From an uncultured Bacilli bacterium (GTDB lineage: Bacteria > Bacillota_I > Bacilli_A > RF39 > UBA660), in the NCBI GenBank assembly GCA_934154785.1, contig CAKPGL010000001.1:62001-126000 (forward strand): a DNA stretch of 64,000 bases. Direction: 5' to 3'. The notes under the pieces were generated by a model. It had not been told where the DNA came from. It was given only the letters and a program-made list of their open reading frames with translations, and did no database searches. This document shows positions 34,955 to 44,402 of the stretch, piece by piece; position 1 is the stretch's first letter, and each line of letters starts with the position of its first letter. Position numbers and translations under genes: made by a program.

Positions 34955-35467
34955 ATGAAAACAATAGATTATATAAAAATTTGTGAAACTGATTACTATG
35001 AAACTGTTAAATGTATATTAGAACATCCGGAATTTCTTAAAAGAAAAAATTATAAACATCACGGTGAAACTAGTGTATATGATCATAGTTTGGCTGTTTC
35101 TTATACATCTTATCGTATTTGTAGATTTTTTGGATTGGATAAGAAAAGTGCGGCAATAGGTGGTTTGTTACATGATTTTTATTATAAGCCTTGGCAAGAA
35201 AATACTGAGAAAAAACCTTTGTTTAAAAAACATGGATTTGTTCATGCTAAGGAAGCGTTAGAAAATTCTAAAAAGTATTTCCCAGAATTAATGAATAAAA
35301 AAATTGAAAATATTGTTAAGAGACATATGTTTCCATTAAACATAGTTCCTCCAAAGTATAAAGAAAGTTGGGTTGTAACTATGGCTGATAAGTATGTTTC
35401 GTTAGAAGTATTTAAGGAACCTAAAAAGTTATTAATGTATATAGGTATTAAAAAAAGAATTAGATAG
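34955..35467 (+). CDS. HD-domain hydrolase
   Basis: 170-residue predicted metal-dependent phosphohydrolase. HD-family metal ligands are visible: SVYDHSLAVS, the LLHDFYYKPW pair, a later HGFVHAKEAL and MADKYVS. Such proteins hydrolyse nucleotides or nucleotide-like phosphoesters, but the substrate cannot be told. The start follows GGGAGACGAAAA. It precedes mnmE by ten bases and is probably co-transcribed with it. In Bacillus this slot between jag and mnmE is empty. Confidence 0.85.
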   Translation: MKTIDYIKICETDYYETVKCILEHPEFLKRKNYKHHGETSVYDHSLAVSYTSYRICRFFGLDKKSAAIGGLLHDFYYKPWQENTEKKPLFKKHGFVHAKEALENSKKYFPELMNKKIENIVKRHMFPLNIVPPKYKESWVVTMADKYVSLEVFKEPKKLLMYIGIKKRIR

Positions 35468-35477
35468 AGGTGAATAT

Positions 35478-36827
35478 ATGGAAGATACAATAGCGGCCAT
35501 TTCAACTGCTTTAGGAATAGGTGCAATTTCAATAATTAGAGTTAGTGGTACAGAGGCAATATCAAATGTTAATAAGATATTTAAAGGTAAAGATTTATCC
35601 CAAATACCTACTCATACTATTCATTATGGACATATAATTGATGGGGATAAAATTGTAGATGAAGTACTAGTAAGTGTTATGAAAGGTCCAAAGAGTTTTA
35701 CTACTGAAGATATAGTTGAAATTAATTGTCATGGTGGTATTGCAACTACCAAAAAAGTATTAGAACTATTACTATTAAATGGATGTCGTCTGGCAGAACC
35801 AGGTGAATTTACAAAGAGAGCTTTTTTAAATGGTCGTATTGACTTATTAGAAGCTGAAGGAGTAATGGATGTTTTAAATGCTAAGACAGAAAAATCCCGA
35901 AATTTAGCAATTAATCAATTAAGTGGTAAAACATCAAAACTTATAGAAGATCTACGCCAAGAAATAGTAAACGTTTTAGCGAATATTGAAGTAAATATTG
36001 ATTATCCAGAATATGAAGATATTGAACAATTAGGATATTCAGAATTAGAGCCAAGAATAAATAATATATATAATGAAATTTGTAAAATATTAAAAGATAG
36101 TGAAAATGGTAAAATTATAAAAGAAGGTATAGATGTTTCTATAATTGGTCGCCCAAATGTAGGTAAAAGTAGTATCTTAAATAGATTATTAGAAGAAGAT
36201 AAAGCTATTGTTACTGATATAGAAGGAACTACTCGTGATATAGTTGAAGGTACTATTAATTTAGGTGGTTTAATAGTTAATTTTATTGATACGGCAGGTA
36301 TTCGTAAAACTGATGATGTTGTTGAAAGTATTGGTGTAAAAAAAAGTTTAGATTTAATTAATAAATCAGATTTAGTATTATACGTTCTTAATAATAATGA
36401 GGAATTATCAAATGATGATAAAGAAATTTTAAATGAACTAAAAAGTAAGAATCATATTATTGTTATAAATAAAATGGATTTAAGTAAAAAGCTAGATTTA
36501 CAAGATGAAAGTAATATAGTATATATCAGTGCTTTAGAAGATAAAAATATTGATAAATTAAAAGAAAAAATTAAAGAAATATACAATGTTGATAATATAG
36601 AAACAGATGATTTAACTTATTTAACAAATGCTAGGTCAATTGCGTTATTAAAGGAAGCTAAGAATGCTATTGAAGAATCTAAACAAGGAATTAAAAACTT
36701 GGTTCCTATAGATGTTATAGAAATAGATATAAAACGTGCTTGGAATTTACTTGGAGAAATAATTGGTAAAACATATCAAGAAGAGTTAATTAATCAGTTA
36801 TTTAGTCAATTTTGTTTAGGAAAATAA
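35478..36827 (+). CDS. mnmE: tRNA modification GTPase MnmE
   Basis: With MnmG it makes the cmnm5 group on U34 of several tRNAs. The N-terminal folate-binding domain, the inserted G domain (GRPNVGKSS near residue 225, DTAGIRKT, NKMD) and the C-terminal FCLGK with the catalytic cysteine are present in 449 residues. It starts with ATG behind GAGGTGAATAT. mnmG follows after a 73-base gap with its own promoter. Confidence 0.97.
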   Translation: MEDTIAAISTALGIGAISIIRVSGTEAISNVNKIFKGKDLSQIPTHTIHYGHIIDGDKIVDEVLVSVMKGPKSFTTEDIVEINCHGGIATTKKVLELLLLNGCRLAEPGEFTKRAFLNGRIDLLEAEGVMDVLNAKTEKSRNLAINQLSGKTSKLIEDLRQEIVNVLANIEVNIDYPEYEDIEQLGYSELEPRINNIYNEICKILKDSENGKIIKEGIDVSIIGRPNVGKSSILNRLLEEDKAIVTDIEGTTRDIVEGTINLGGLIVNFIDTAGIRKTDDVVESIGVKKSLDLINKSDLVLYVLNNNEELSNDDKEILNELKSKNHIIVINKMDLSKKLDLQDESNIVYISALEDKNIDKLKEKIKEIYNVDNIETDDLTYLTNARSIALLKEAKNAIEESKQGIKNLVPIDVIEIDIKRAWNLLGEIIGKTYQEELINQLFSQFCLGK

Positions 36828-36845
36828 CTCATTGGAGTTTTTTTC

Positions 36846-36874
36846 TTGTTAAATATTATAAATTGTAATATAAT
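36846..36874 (+). promoter_or_regulatory. Promoter of mnmG-rsmG
   Basis: TTGTTA (36846-36851) and TATAAT (36869-36874), spacer 17. It follows a short hairpin AACTC-ATTG-GAGTT with a T-run (36826-36845) that may terminate mnmE. Confidence 0.65.
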
Positions 36875-36900
36875 ATGATGAATTGTGAAGAAGGTGCTAT

Positions 36901-38772
36901 ATGAAATATGAAATAATTGTAGTAGGTGGTGGACATGCTGGTTGTGAAGCTTGTTTAGCAAGTGCTCGTAAAGGTCATAAAACATTATTGGTTACGGGAA
37001 ATATTAAAAATATTGCTGATATGCCTTGTAATCCATCAATAGGTGGAAGTGCAAAAGGAATCGTAGTTAGAGAAATAGATGCCTTAGGCGGAGAAATGGG
37101 AAATAACGCTGACAAAGGACAAATTCAAATGAAGATGTTAAATGTTGGAAAAGGTCCTGCTGTTCAAGCATTACGTGCTCAAGGAGATAAAATAATATAT
37201 CCTAGGGAAATGTTAAAAACTCTACAATCTACAGATAATCTAAGTATTCTAGAATCATTAGTAGAAGATTTAATTGTAGAGGATAATAAAGTTAAGGGTG
37301 TTATTTTAGAAAATGGCGATAAGATTTACGCTGATGCTGTAGTGTTAACAACTGGTACTTATTTAAAAGCTGATATAATGGTTGGAAGTACTCGTACTAG
37401 ACAGGGGCCTCACGGTGAAAGACCAAGTATGTTTTTAAGCGATAATTTAAAAAAACTAGGTTTCAAAATTATTAGATTAAAAACCGGTACTCCTCAAAGA
37501 ATAGATAAGAATTCTATCGATTTTTCTAAAACTAAAGAAGAAAAAGGCGATGATGAACTAAGAACATTTAGTTTTGACCATGAACCAAATTATAAAATTG
37601 AAGACCAAATATCTTGTCATTTAATTTATACTACTCCCGAAACACATAAAATAATTCGTGATAACTTACATAAAGCAAGTATGTATGGGGGTTTAAACGA
37701 TATTACTGGAGTAGGTCCAAGATATTGCCCATCTATAGAAGATAAGGTAGTTAGATTTGCGGATAAAGAAAAACATCAGTTATTTTTAGAGCCAGAAAGT
37801 AAATATTATGATGACATATATTTACAAGGTTTTTCTACCAGTATGCCACATGATGTTCAAGAATTAATGGTTCATAGTTTACCTGGCTTGGAACACGCTA
37901 AAATATTAAAATATGCTTACGCTATTGAATATGATGCTATATATCCAACACAATTAAAACAAAGTTTGGAAACTAAATTAGTAGAGAACTTATTTACTGC
38001 AGGTCAAATAAATGGTACTAGTGGTTATGAAGAGGCCGCTGGTCAAGGCTTAATAGCGGGAATAAATGCTGCTTTAAAAATTGAAGGAAAAGACCCACTA
38101 ATCTTAAAAAGAAGTGATGCCTATATTGGTGTATTAATAGATGATTTAGTTACTAAAGGTGTTAGAGATCCTTATAGATTATTAACTTCAAGAGCTGAAT
38201 ATCGTTTATTATTACGTCATGATAATGCCGATTTAAGATTACGTGAATATGGACATAATGTTGGATTAATTGATGAGGATAGATACCAAAAATTCTTAGA
38301 TAAAAAGAAAAGTATTGAAGAATTAAAACAATTACTTTTAGCAAATAAAATTACACCGACTGAGGAAGTAAATAAATTTTTAGAAAGTATAAATTCCGCT
38401 ACATTGAAAGATGGTATAACTTTATATAATTTACTAAAACGTCCAGAAATAAACATGAATATTATAAGTAAGTATGTAGATTTAAATAAATTTACTAAAG
38501 AAGTTATAAATCAAGTAGAAATATATATTAAGTATGAAGGATATATTGTTAAAGCTATGAAAGATGCTGAAAAGATGAATAATCTTGATAACAAACTAAT
38601 TCCTGAAGATATTGATTACTATAAAATTCATAATATTGCTAGTGAAGCAAAACAAAAGTTAAATGAAGTAAGACCGACTTCTATAGGACAAGCTTTACGA
38701 ATAAGTGGTGTAAATCCCGCTGATATATCTATTCTAATGGTATATTTAAAGAAGGAATATCATCATGAATAA
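36901..38772 (+). CDS. mnmG: tRNA uridine-5-carboxymethylaminomethyl modification enzyme MnmG
   Basis: FAD-dependent partner of MnmE. The dinucleotide-binding motif VVGGGHAGCEAC starts the protein; conserved segments MPCNPSIGGSAKG and GTSGYEEAAGQGLIAG follow. It has 623 residues, the normal length. It overlaps rsmG by eight bases. Confidence 0.97.
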   Translation: MKYEIIVVGGGHAGCEACLASARKGHKTLLVTGNIKNIADMPCNPSIGGSAKGIVVREIDALGGEMGNNADKGQIQMKMLNVGKGPAVQALRAQGDKIIYPREMLKTLQSTDNLSILESLVEDLIVEDNKVKGVILENGDKIYADAVVLTTGTYLKADIMVGSTRTRQGPHGERPSMFLSDNLKKLGFKIIRLKTGTPQRIDKNSIDFSKTKEEKGDDELRTFSFDHEPNYKIEDQISCHLIYTTPETHKIIRDNLHKASMYGGLNDITGVGPRYCPSIEDKVVRFADKEKHQLFLEPESKYYDDIYLQGFSTSMPHDVQELMVHSLPGLEHAKILKYAYAIEYDAIYPTQLKQSLETKLVENLFTAGQINGTSGYEEAAGQGLIAGINAALKIEGKDPLILKRSDAYIGVLIDDLVTKGVRDPYRLLTSRAEYRLLLRHDNADLRLREYGHNVGLIDEDRYQKFLDKKKSIEELKQLLLANKITPTEEVNKFLESINSATLKDGITLYNLLKRPEINMNIISKYVDLNKFTKEVINQVEIYIKYEGYIVKAMKDAEKMNNLDNKLIPEDIDYYKIHNIASEAKQKLNEVRPTSIGQALRISGVNPADISILMVYLKKEYHHE

Positions 38773-39469
38773 AAAAACATTTATAGTAGAACTAGATAAG
38801 TTAGGAATTAAACTTACAGATATTCAGTTAAATCAACTTCATATATATTATGAAATGTTAGTTGAATGGAACAAAGTAATGAATTTAACAGGGATTACCG
38901 AGGAAGAACAAGTATATTTAAAACATTTTTATGATAGTTTAACAATCTGTAAAGCAATTGATTTAACAAAAGAAACAAGTCTTTGTGATGTTGGCACCGG
39001 CGCTGGTTTTCCAGGATTAGTTTTAAAAATTTGTTTTCCTAATTTAAAAGTTGTTTTAGTTGATGCTCTAGAAAAAAGATTGAAATTTTTAAATGCTGTA
39101 ATTGATAAATTGGAATTAGACAATATTGAGACAGTTCACGCTAGAGCGGAGGATTATGCTAGAACTACTAGAGAAGTTTATGATGTGGTAACTGCTCGTG
39201 CAGTAGCACCTTTAAATATTTTAATAGAATATTGTTTACCATTAATTAAGCCTAATAAATACTTTGTAGCAATGAAAGGAAATATTTTCCAGGAATTAGA
39301 AATACTACCTAACGCTCTAAAGAAGATTAATGGTGTATTAATTAAAAATGAAAATTTTACTTTGCCGTTTGAAGAAAGTAATCGTAGTATTTTAGTAATA
39401 TCTAAGTTGGGAAATACTATAAATAAGTATCCCCGTAAATATAATGAAATTAAAAAATATCCTTTATAA
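38765..39469 (+). CDS. rsmG: 16S rRNA guanine(527)-N7-methyltransferase RsmG
   Basis: SAM-dependent methyltransferase acting on G527 of 16S rRNA. The signature VGTGAGFPGLVLKI and VTARAVAPLNILIEY are clear in 234 residues. It overlaps the mnmG end, so translation is coupled. A terminator follows and then noc, the Bacillus order. Confidence 0.97.
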   Translation: MNKKTFIVELDKLGIKLTDIQLNQLHIYYEMLVEWNKVMNLTGITEEEQVYLKHFYDSLTICKAIDLTKETSLCDVGTGAGFPGLVLKICFPNLKVVLVDALEKRLKFLNAVIDKLELDNIETVHARAEDYARTTREVYDVVTARAVAPLNILIEYCLPLIKPNKYFVAMKGNIFQELEILPNALKKINGVLIKNENFTLPFEESNRSILVISKLGNTINKYPRKYNEIKKYPL

Positions 39470-39472
39470 AAT

Positions 39473-39508
39473 AAGAATTGCTTGACACAAATAGCAATTC
39501 TTTTTATT
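39473..39508 (+). terminator. Terminator after rsmG
   Basis: AAGAATTGCT (39473-39482) and AGCAATTCTT (39493-39502), a 10-bp perfect stem with a 10-base loop, then TTTA. Confidence 0.8.
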
Positions 39509-39524
39509 TATTTCCCAAAAACTA

Positions 39525-39553
39525 TTGCAATATTTCCCAAAGTATAGTATTAT
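39525..39553 (+). promoter_or_regulatory. Promoter of noc, flanked by two ATTTCCC half-sites
   Basis: TTGCAA (39525-39530) and TATTAT (39548-39553), spacer 17. The 7-base left half of the Noc palindrome occurs at 39510-39516 and 39532-39538, 22 bases apart, on either side of the -35 box. This could allow Noc to repress its own gene. Confidence 0.5.
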
Positions 39554-39584
39554 AGGAACATAAAGAATAGAGAGAGGTATTTTT

Positions 39585-40985
39585 ATGGATCATAATAGAA
39601 AAGTAGTGGAACTACCACTAGATGATATTTTACCAAATAGATTTCAACCAAGAATTAAGTTTAATGAAGATTCAATTATTGAATTATCAGAATCAATTAA
39701 AGAGCACGGTGTCATTCAACCAATTGTAGTACGTCCAGTTGGTGATAAATATGAAATTATTGCCGGTGAACGTAGATACAAAGCATCATGTATGGCTGGT
39801 TTAGAAAAAATTCCCGCTCTTATTACTGATTTAAATGATAAAGATAGTGCAGAAGTAGCATTAATAGAGAATGTTCAAAGAAAAGACTTAACACCTATTG
39901 AAGAAGCAATATCTTATAAAAAAATTCTTGATATGGGATATTTAACTCAAGAAAAACTAGCAGAAAAATTAGGTAAAAAACAATCTACTGTTGCTAATAA
40001 ATTAAGATTATTGAATCTAGATGAAGATGTACAGGAGGCTATTCTTGAAGATAAAATATCTGAAAGACATGCCCGTTCAATTTTAAAATTACAAAATCCT
40101 GCTGATCAAAAGAAAGTATTAAAGAAAATTATTGATGAAAGATTAACAGTAAGAAAAACTGACGAGGTGATAAATAATATGCTAAATGGTACATTTGAAG
40201 AAACAAAACAACCAGTTACAGTAGAACCTATAGTAAAAGACGAAGCTCCAGTAGAAGATAATTCAACTGAGACCCCATTTGATTTTAGTAAGTTAGATTT
40301 TTTACAATCTACAGTAACTTCTACTCCAAATGTAGAAGAACAATCAACATTTGAAGTTCCAAAGTTTGAAGATATATTAGCAGAAGAAGAAAAAAATTCT
40401 CCAGCAGTAGAAGAACCTAAATTTGAAGTACCTAGTTTTGATAATTTTATAGTAGGTAGTGAATCAGAGAAAAAACAAGAGCCAATAGATACGACTCCTA
40501 CATTTGAGGTTCCAAAATTCGAAGATATGTTTATTCAATCAGAAGAAACTTCAAGTAATATAGATAAAAAAGATGATTTAAATATTTCTACTACAGAAGA
40601 AACAGATACAAAAGAACCATCTGAAAATTTAATTGAAAAACCTGTTCCATTTGTTTTTGATAATTTATTTATAAATAATGAAATTAACGAAGAAACAACA
40701 GAAGAACCAGAAGATGAGCAACCAGAAACTATAGAATATATAGATGATTTAGAAGAAACAACTTCTGTAGAACCATCAATTCCAACATATGATAGTGAAC
40801 AAAAAGAAAGTGAAGTTAGTTCTCAATCTAATGGTAATAACATGTATGTAGCCAGTGATTTTAAAACAGTAATTAATACTATTAGAAATTGTGCTGCGAC
40901 TATAGAAAAATATGGTTTTAAAATTAACGTAGAAGAATTAGAACTTCCTAATGAATACAAGGTTACATTTACAGTAGAAAAATAA
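39585..40985 (+). CDS. noc: Noc-type ParB-family nucleoid occlusion protein with a long acidic repeat linker
   Basis: CTP-dependent DNA clamp of the ParB family. Residues 7-80 hold the ParB/CTPase domain with GERRYKA (61-67), and 119-200 the helix-turn-helix domain. Gln133, Lys139 and Arg161 match three of the four residues that set Noc rather than parS specificity. The C-terminus (about 422-466, with INTIRNCAATIEKYGFKINVEE) resembles the Noc dimer domain. Between lies an acidic linker of about 210 residues with FEVPKFED-type repeats at 256-263, 280-287 and 307-314. At 466 residues it is far longer than Bacillus Noc (283) and it lacks the N-terminal amphipathic membrane helix; an in-frame TAA just upstream rules out a longer N-terminus. 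It follows rsmG as in Bacillus, but soj and spo0J do not follow. Confidence 0.88.
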   Translation: MDHNRKVVELPLDDILPNRFQPRIKFNEDSIIELSESIKEHGVIQPIVVRPVGDKYEIIAGERRYKASCMAGLEKIPALITDLNDKDSAEVALIENVQRKDLTPIEEAISYKKILDMGYLTQEKLAEKLGKKQSTVANKLRLLNLDEDVQEAILEDKISERHARSILKLQNPADQKKVLKKIIDERLTVRKTDEVINNMLNGTFEETKQPVTVEPIVKDEAPVEDNSTETPFDFSKLDFLQSTVTSTPNVEEQSTFEVPKFEDILAEEEKNSPAVEEPKFEVPSFDNFIVGSESEKKQEPIDTTPTFEVPKFEDMFIQSEETSSNIDKKDDLNISTTEETDTKEPSENLIEKPVPFVFDNLFINNEINEETTEEPEDEQPETIEYIDDLEETTSVEPSIPTYDSEQKESEVSSQSNGNNMYVASDFKTVINTIRNCAATIEKYGFKINVEELELPNEYKVTFTVEK

Positions 40986-40988
40986 TTT

Positions 40989-41013
40989 AAAGACCAGATA
41001 ATGGTCTTTTTTG
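40989..41013 (+). terminator. Terminator after noc
   Basis: AAAGACCA (40989-40996), loop GATAA, TGGTCTTT (41002-41009), then T-run. Confidence 0.85.
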
Positions 41014-41133
41014 TATATGAACTTTTTAGATAATTTCTGTGAAACCGAGTTTTTGTAAAATAGAAGCAAGGACATATTTCATTTGGTGGAAGTTTATTTT
41101 ATTTTTGATAAACAAATATTGACTTTTCTTGCG

Positions 41134-41162
41134 TTGTCATATCGCATAATAAGTGATAAAAT
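41134..41162 (+). promoter_or_regulatory. Promoter of uvrB
   Basis: TTGTCA (41134-41139) and TAAAAT (41157-41162), spacer 17, 32 bases before the ATG. Nothing else was recognised in the 180-base gap. Confidence 0.65.
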
Positions 41163-41194
41163 AATATTACTTAAAATTTCTTATGGAGGTCAAT

Positions 41195-43147
41195 ATGTTT
41201 AACCTAGTATCAAAATATAAACCAAGTGGAGATCAACCCAACGCTATAAAAGAGTTAGTTGAGGGTATAAAAGATAATAAAAAAATTCAAGTATTAATGG
41301 GAGCAACAGGAACAGGTAAAACATTTACTATGGCTAATGTTATTAAAGAGGTTAATAAACCAACACTAATACTTGCTCATAATAAAACCTTAGCAGGACA
41401 ATTATATGCTGAGTTTAAAGAATATTTCCCAAACAATCATGTTGAATACTTTGTGTCATACTATGATTATTATCAACCAGAAGCTTATGTAGCAAAGACA
41501 GATACCTATATAGAAAAAGATGCTGCTATTAATGATGAAATAGATGAATTAAGACACTCTGCTACAGCGGCTCTTCTTGATTATAAAGATGTCATTGTTG
41601 TCGCATCTGTTTCATGTATATATGGTATTGGAGAAATTGAAGAATATCGTAATAAGACCTTAACTTTAAAAGTAGGTGAAGATGTTAATAGAGATGATAT
41701 TTTAGAAAAATTAGTTGAAATGTTATATGAAAGAAATAACTTAGACTTGAAACGTGGTAGTTTTAGAGTTAGAGGAGATGTCCTTGAAATAATTCCAATT
41801 AGTCAACACGGTAAAGGTGTTAGAATTGATTTTTTTGGTGATGAAATAGAAAAGATATCAGAGTTTGATACTCTTACAGGTATAGTAGAAACTAATAAAA
41901 AATCATATACATTATTTCCCGCTAGTCACTTTGTTACAAGTGAAGAAAAACTAAAAATAGCAATAGAAAATATAAGAAAAGAACTTGATGAGCGATTAGC
42001 ATATTTCAAAGAAAATAATAAATTATTAGAATATCAACGTTTACAAGAAAGAACTAACTATGATTTAGAGATGCTATCAGAAACTGGTTTTTGTCGTGGA
42101 GTAGAAAATTACTCTAGACATATTGCTCTAAAACCAGCAGGTGCAACACCAACTACATTATTAGATTTTTTTGGTGATGATTTTTTACTAATAGTAGATG
42201 AGTCCCACGTAACTTTACCTCAGGTACGTGGTATGTTTAATGGCGACCAAGCAAGAAAACAAGTTCTTGTAGATTATGGTTTTAGATTACCTAGTGCTAA
42301 AGATAATCGTCCATTAAAATTTGATGAATTTGAAAAAAAGATACATCAAATGATTTGTGTATCCGCAACTCCAGGTGATTACGAGTTAGAAAAATGTAAT
42401 TACAAATATGTTGAGCAAATAATTCGTCCTACAGGATTATTAGACCCTAAAATAGAAGTTATACCTACAAATGGTCAAATAGATAATTTATTTTCTAGAA
42501 TTACTGAGGAAACAAGTAAAGGCTTTAGAACTTTAGTAACAACACTTACTATTCGTATGGCTGAGGAACTAACTGATTATTTAAAAAAGATAGATATAAA
42601 AGTAGCATATCTTCATAGTGAGGTTAAAACTTTGGAACGAATGAAAATAATTCATGATTTAAGACTTGGAAAATATGATGTATTAGTTGGTATTAACCTT
42701 TTAAGAGAAGGTCTAGATATTCCCGAAGTTAGTTTAGTAGCAATAATGGATGCTGATAAACAAGGTTTCTTAAGAAGTGAACGTAGTTTAATTCAAACTA
42801 TAGGTCGTGCGGCTAGAAATGCTGAAGGACACGTTGTTATGTATGCTGATGAGATAAGTGAATCAATGGCTTTAGCAATTAAAGAAACAGAAAGAAGAAG
42901 AACTATTCAAGACAAATATAATAAAGAACATGGTATAGTACCAAAGACAATTATAAAAGAAATTCATGAATTAATAAGTAATAATGATGAAATAGAAGAA
43001 AAGAAACCAGAAAAAATGAGTCAAAAAGAAAAAATGAACTTAATGATAACTCTTGAAAATGAAATGAAAGAAGCCGCTAAAAATCTTGATTTTGAACGTG
43101 CTATGGAATTAAGAGATATATTATTTGAATTAAAGAGCGAAAAATAA
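41195..43147 (+). CDS. uvrB: Excinuclease ABC subunit B
   Basis: Damage-verifying helicase-like subunit of UvrABC nucleotide-excision repair. Walker A GATGTGKT, the beta-hairpin region YYDYYQPEAYVA, DESHV, GRAARN and the C-terminal UVR domain (LENEMKEAAKNLDFERAMELRD) are visible. The frame opens four codons earlier at an ATG inside the ribosome site; ATG at 41195 behind GGAGGTCAAT is preferred, giving 650 residues. uvrA is not in the window. Confidence 0.97.
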   Translation: MFNLVSKYKPSGDQPNAIKELVEGIKDNKKIQVLMGATGTGKTFTMANVIKEVNKPTLILAHNKTLAGQLYAEFKEYFPNNHVEYFVSYYDYYQPEAYVAKTDTYIEKDAAINDEIDELRHSATAALLDYKDVIVVASVSCIYGIGEIEEYRNKTLTLKVGEDVNRDDILEKLVEMLYERNNLDLKRGSFRVRGDVLEIIPISQHGKGVRIDFFGDEIEKISEFDTLTGIVETNKKSYTLFPASHFVTSEEKLKIAIENIRKELDERLAYFKENNKLLEYQRLQERTNYDLEMLSETGFCRGVENYSRHIALKPAGATPTTLLDFFGDDFLLIVDESHVTLPQVRGMFNGDQARKQVLVDYGFRLPSAKDNRPLKFDEFEKKIHQMICVSATPGDYELEKCNYKYVEQIIRPTGLLDPKIEVIPTNGQIDNLFSRITEETSKGFRTLVTTLTIRMAEELTDYLKKIDIKVAYLHSEVKTLERMKIIHDLRLGKYDVLVGINLLREGLDIPEVSLVAIMDADKQGFLRSERSLIQTIGRAARNAEGHVVMYADEISESMALAIKETERRRTIQDKYNKEHGIVPKTIIKEIHELISNNDEIEEKKPEKMSQKEKMNLMITLENEMKEAAKNLDFERAMELRDILFELKSEK

Positions 43148-43178
43148 AAAAACATGGTATAATTATGGTGGTGATAAT

Positions 43179-43583
43179 GTGAAAGATAATAAAAATAGTG
43201 TAATGTCCGCGATACTAGATTGGATAATATATTCAATAGGTTATGCATTAATATTGATTTTAATGTCTTTAATATTTAAAAAAACTGTTCAAATAGATAA
43301 TAGCTATTTTGGACTTTGGGCTTTTTTAGCAGCCTTATTAATAAGATTATTAAATAGAACAATAAAACCAGTATTAGTATGGTTAACAATACCCATAACT
43401 GCTCTTACTTTGGGTATCTTCTATCCATTTATAAATGTGATAATATTAAAAATTGTATCATTTATATTAGGTAATCATTTTAATGTTAATGGTATATTTA
43501 CAATTTTCTTTGTAGCGATTTTAATTTCTATATTAAACCAAGTTATGGATGAAGTAATTAAAAATCTATTAGAAAAGAGGTAG
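43179..43583 (+). CDS. YvlD-like membrane protein (phage holin family 4 superfamily)
   Basis: 134-residue protein with four hydrophobic segments and the internal stretch LNRTIKPVLVWLTIPITALTLGIFYPFIN, which is typical of the YvlD/phage-holin-4 superfamily; despite the name these are cellular membrane proteins. It starts with GTG behind GGTGGTGATAAT. In Bacillus yvlD lies near uvrB, hprK and lgt; here hprK is missing. YvlD homologues are linked to envelope stress elsewhere, but no function can be shown here. Confidence 0.8.
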   Translation: MKDNKNSVMSAILDWIIYSIGYALILILMSLIFKKTVQIDNSYFGLWAFLAALLIRLLNRTIKPVLVWLTIPITALTLGIFYPFINVIILKIVSFILGNHFNVNGIFTIFFVAILISILNQVMDEVIKNLLEKR

Positions 43584-43586
43584 TTT

Positions 43587-44402
43587 ATGAATCCTATTTT
43601 ATTTGATTTGGGTTTTATCAAAATATATTGGTACTCAGTTATGATTCTTTTAGGTGTCTTCTTTGCCTATATATTTATTATGGCAGAAGCTAAAAGATTT
43701 GGAATTAATAAAGAATTTATGTTTAATTTAATTTTTTATATAGTACTATTTTCTATAATAGGTGCAAGACTTTATTATGTGTTATTTAATTTATCTTACT
43801 ATACTTCGCATCCAGTTGAAATATTTAAAGTATGGGAAGGTGGTCTTGCCATTCATGGTGGAATTATTCTCGGCCTAATTTGGATAATTATTTATACAAA
43901 AAAGTATAGAGTATCTACATTTCGTATTCTAGATATTATGGTAGTTGGTTTATTACTGGGTCAAGCAATAGGTCGATGGGGAAATTTCTTTAATGGTGAA
44001 GCACATGGAGCTGTAACTACATTAAATCATTTGCAATCTTTACATATTCCAGAATTTATAATTAAAGGTATGCAGATAAATGGTGTTTATTATCAACCAA
44101 CATTTTTATATGAATCATTGTGGTGCTTATTTGGATTTATTCTAATTTTAATAATTAGAAGATTACGTTATATTAAAGTGGGACAAATAACTAGTTTTTA
44201 TTTAGTGTGGTATGGTATTGGAAGATTTATTATAGAATCAATGCGAACAGATAGTTTGATGTTCTTTGGTTTAAGGCAGGCACAAATTATTTCTGTATTT
44301 ATGGTAGTTATTGGAATTATTATATTTGTTGTAAAGAATAAAGGTTCTAAATTAGATAATAGATATAATGATAGGAGCAATATAAATGAAATTAGATTTT
44401 GA
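43587..44402 (+). CDS. lgt: Prolipoprotein diacylglyceryl transferase
   Basis: Attaches diacylglycerol to the lipobox cysteine of lipoproteins such as YidC in this window. It is a multi-pass membrane protein of 271 residues with the signature GRWGNFFNGEAHG, IHGGIILG and the YxxxW-type C-terminal region (ESLWCLFGFILI). It begins three bases after the YvlD-like gene and overlaps trxB by 17 bases. Confidence 0.96.
   Translation: MNPILFDLGFIKIYWYSVMILLGVFFAYIFIMAEAKRFGINKEFMFNLIFYIVLFSIIGARLYYVLFNLSYYTSHPVEIFKVWEGGLAIHGGIILGLIWIIIYTKKYRVSTFRILDIMVVGLLLGQAIGRWGNFFNGEAHGAVTTLNHLQSLHIPEFIIKGMQINGVYYQPTFLYESLWCLFGFILILIIRRLRYIKVGQITSFYLVWYGIGRFIIESMRTDSLMFFGLRQAQIISVFMVVIGIIIFVVKNKGSKLDNRYNDRSNINEIRF

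Noticed and set aside
41019..41060. Possible 13-codon gene between noc and uvrB (ATG AAC TTT ...)
   Set aside because: No ribosome site and no supporting pattern; the gap appears to hold only the noc terminator and the uvrB promoter.
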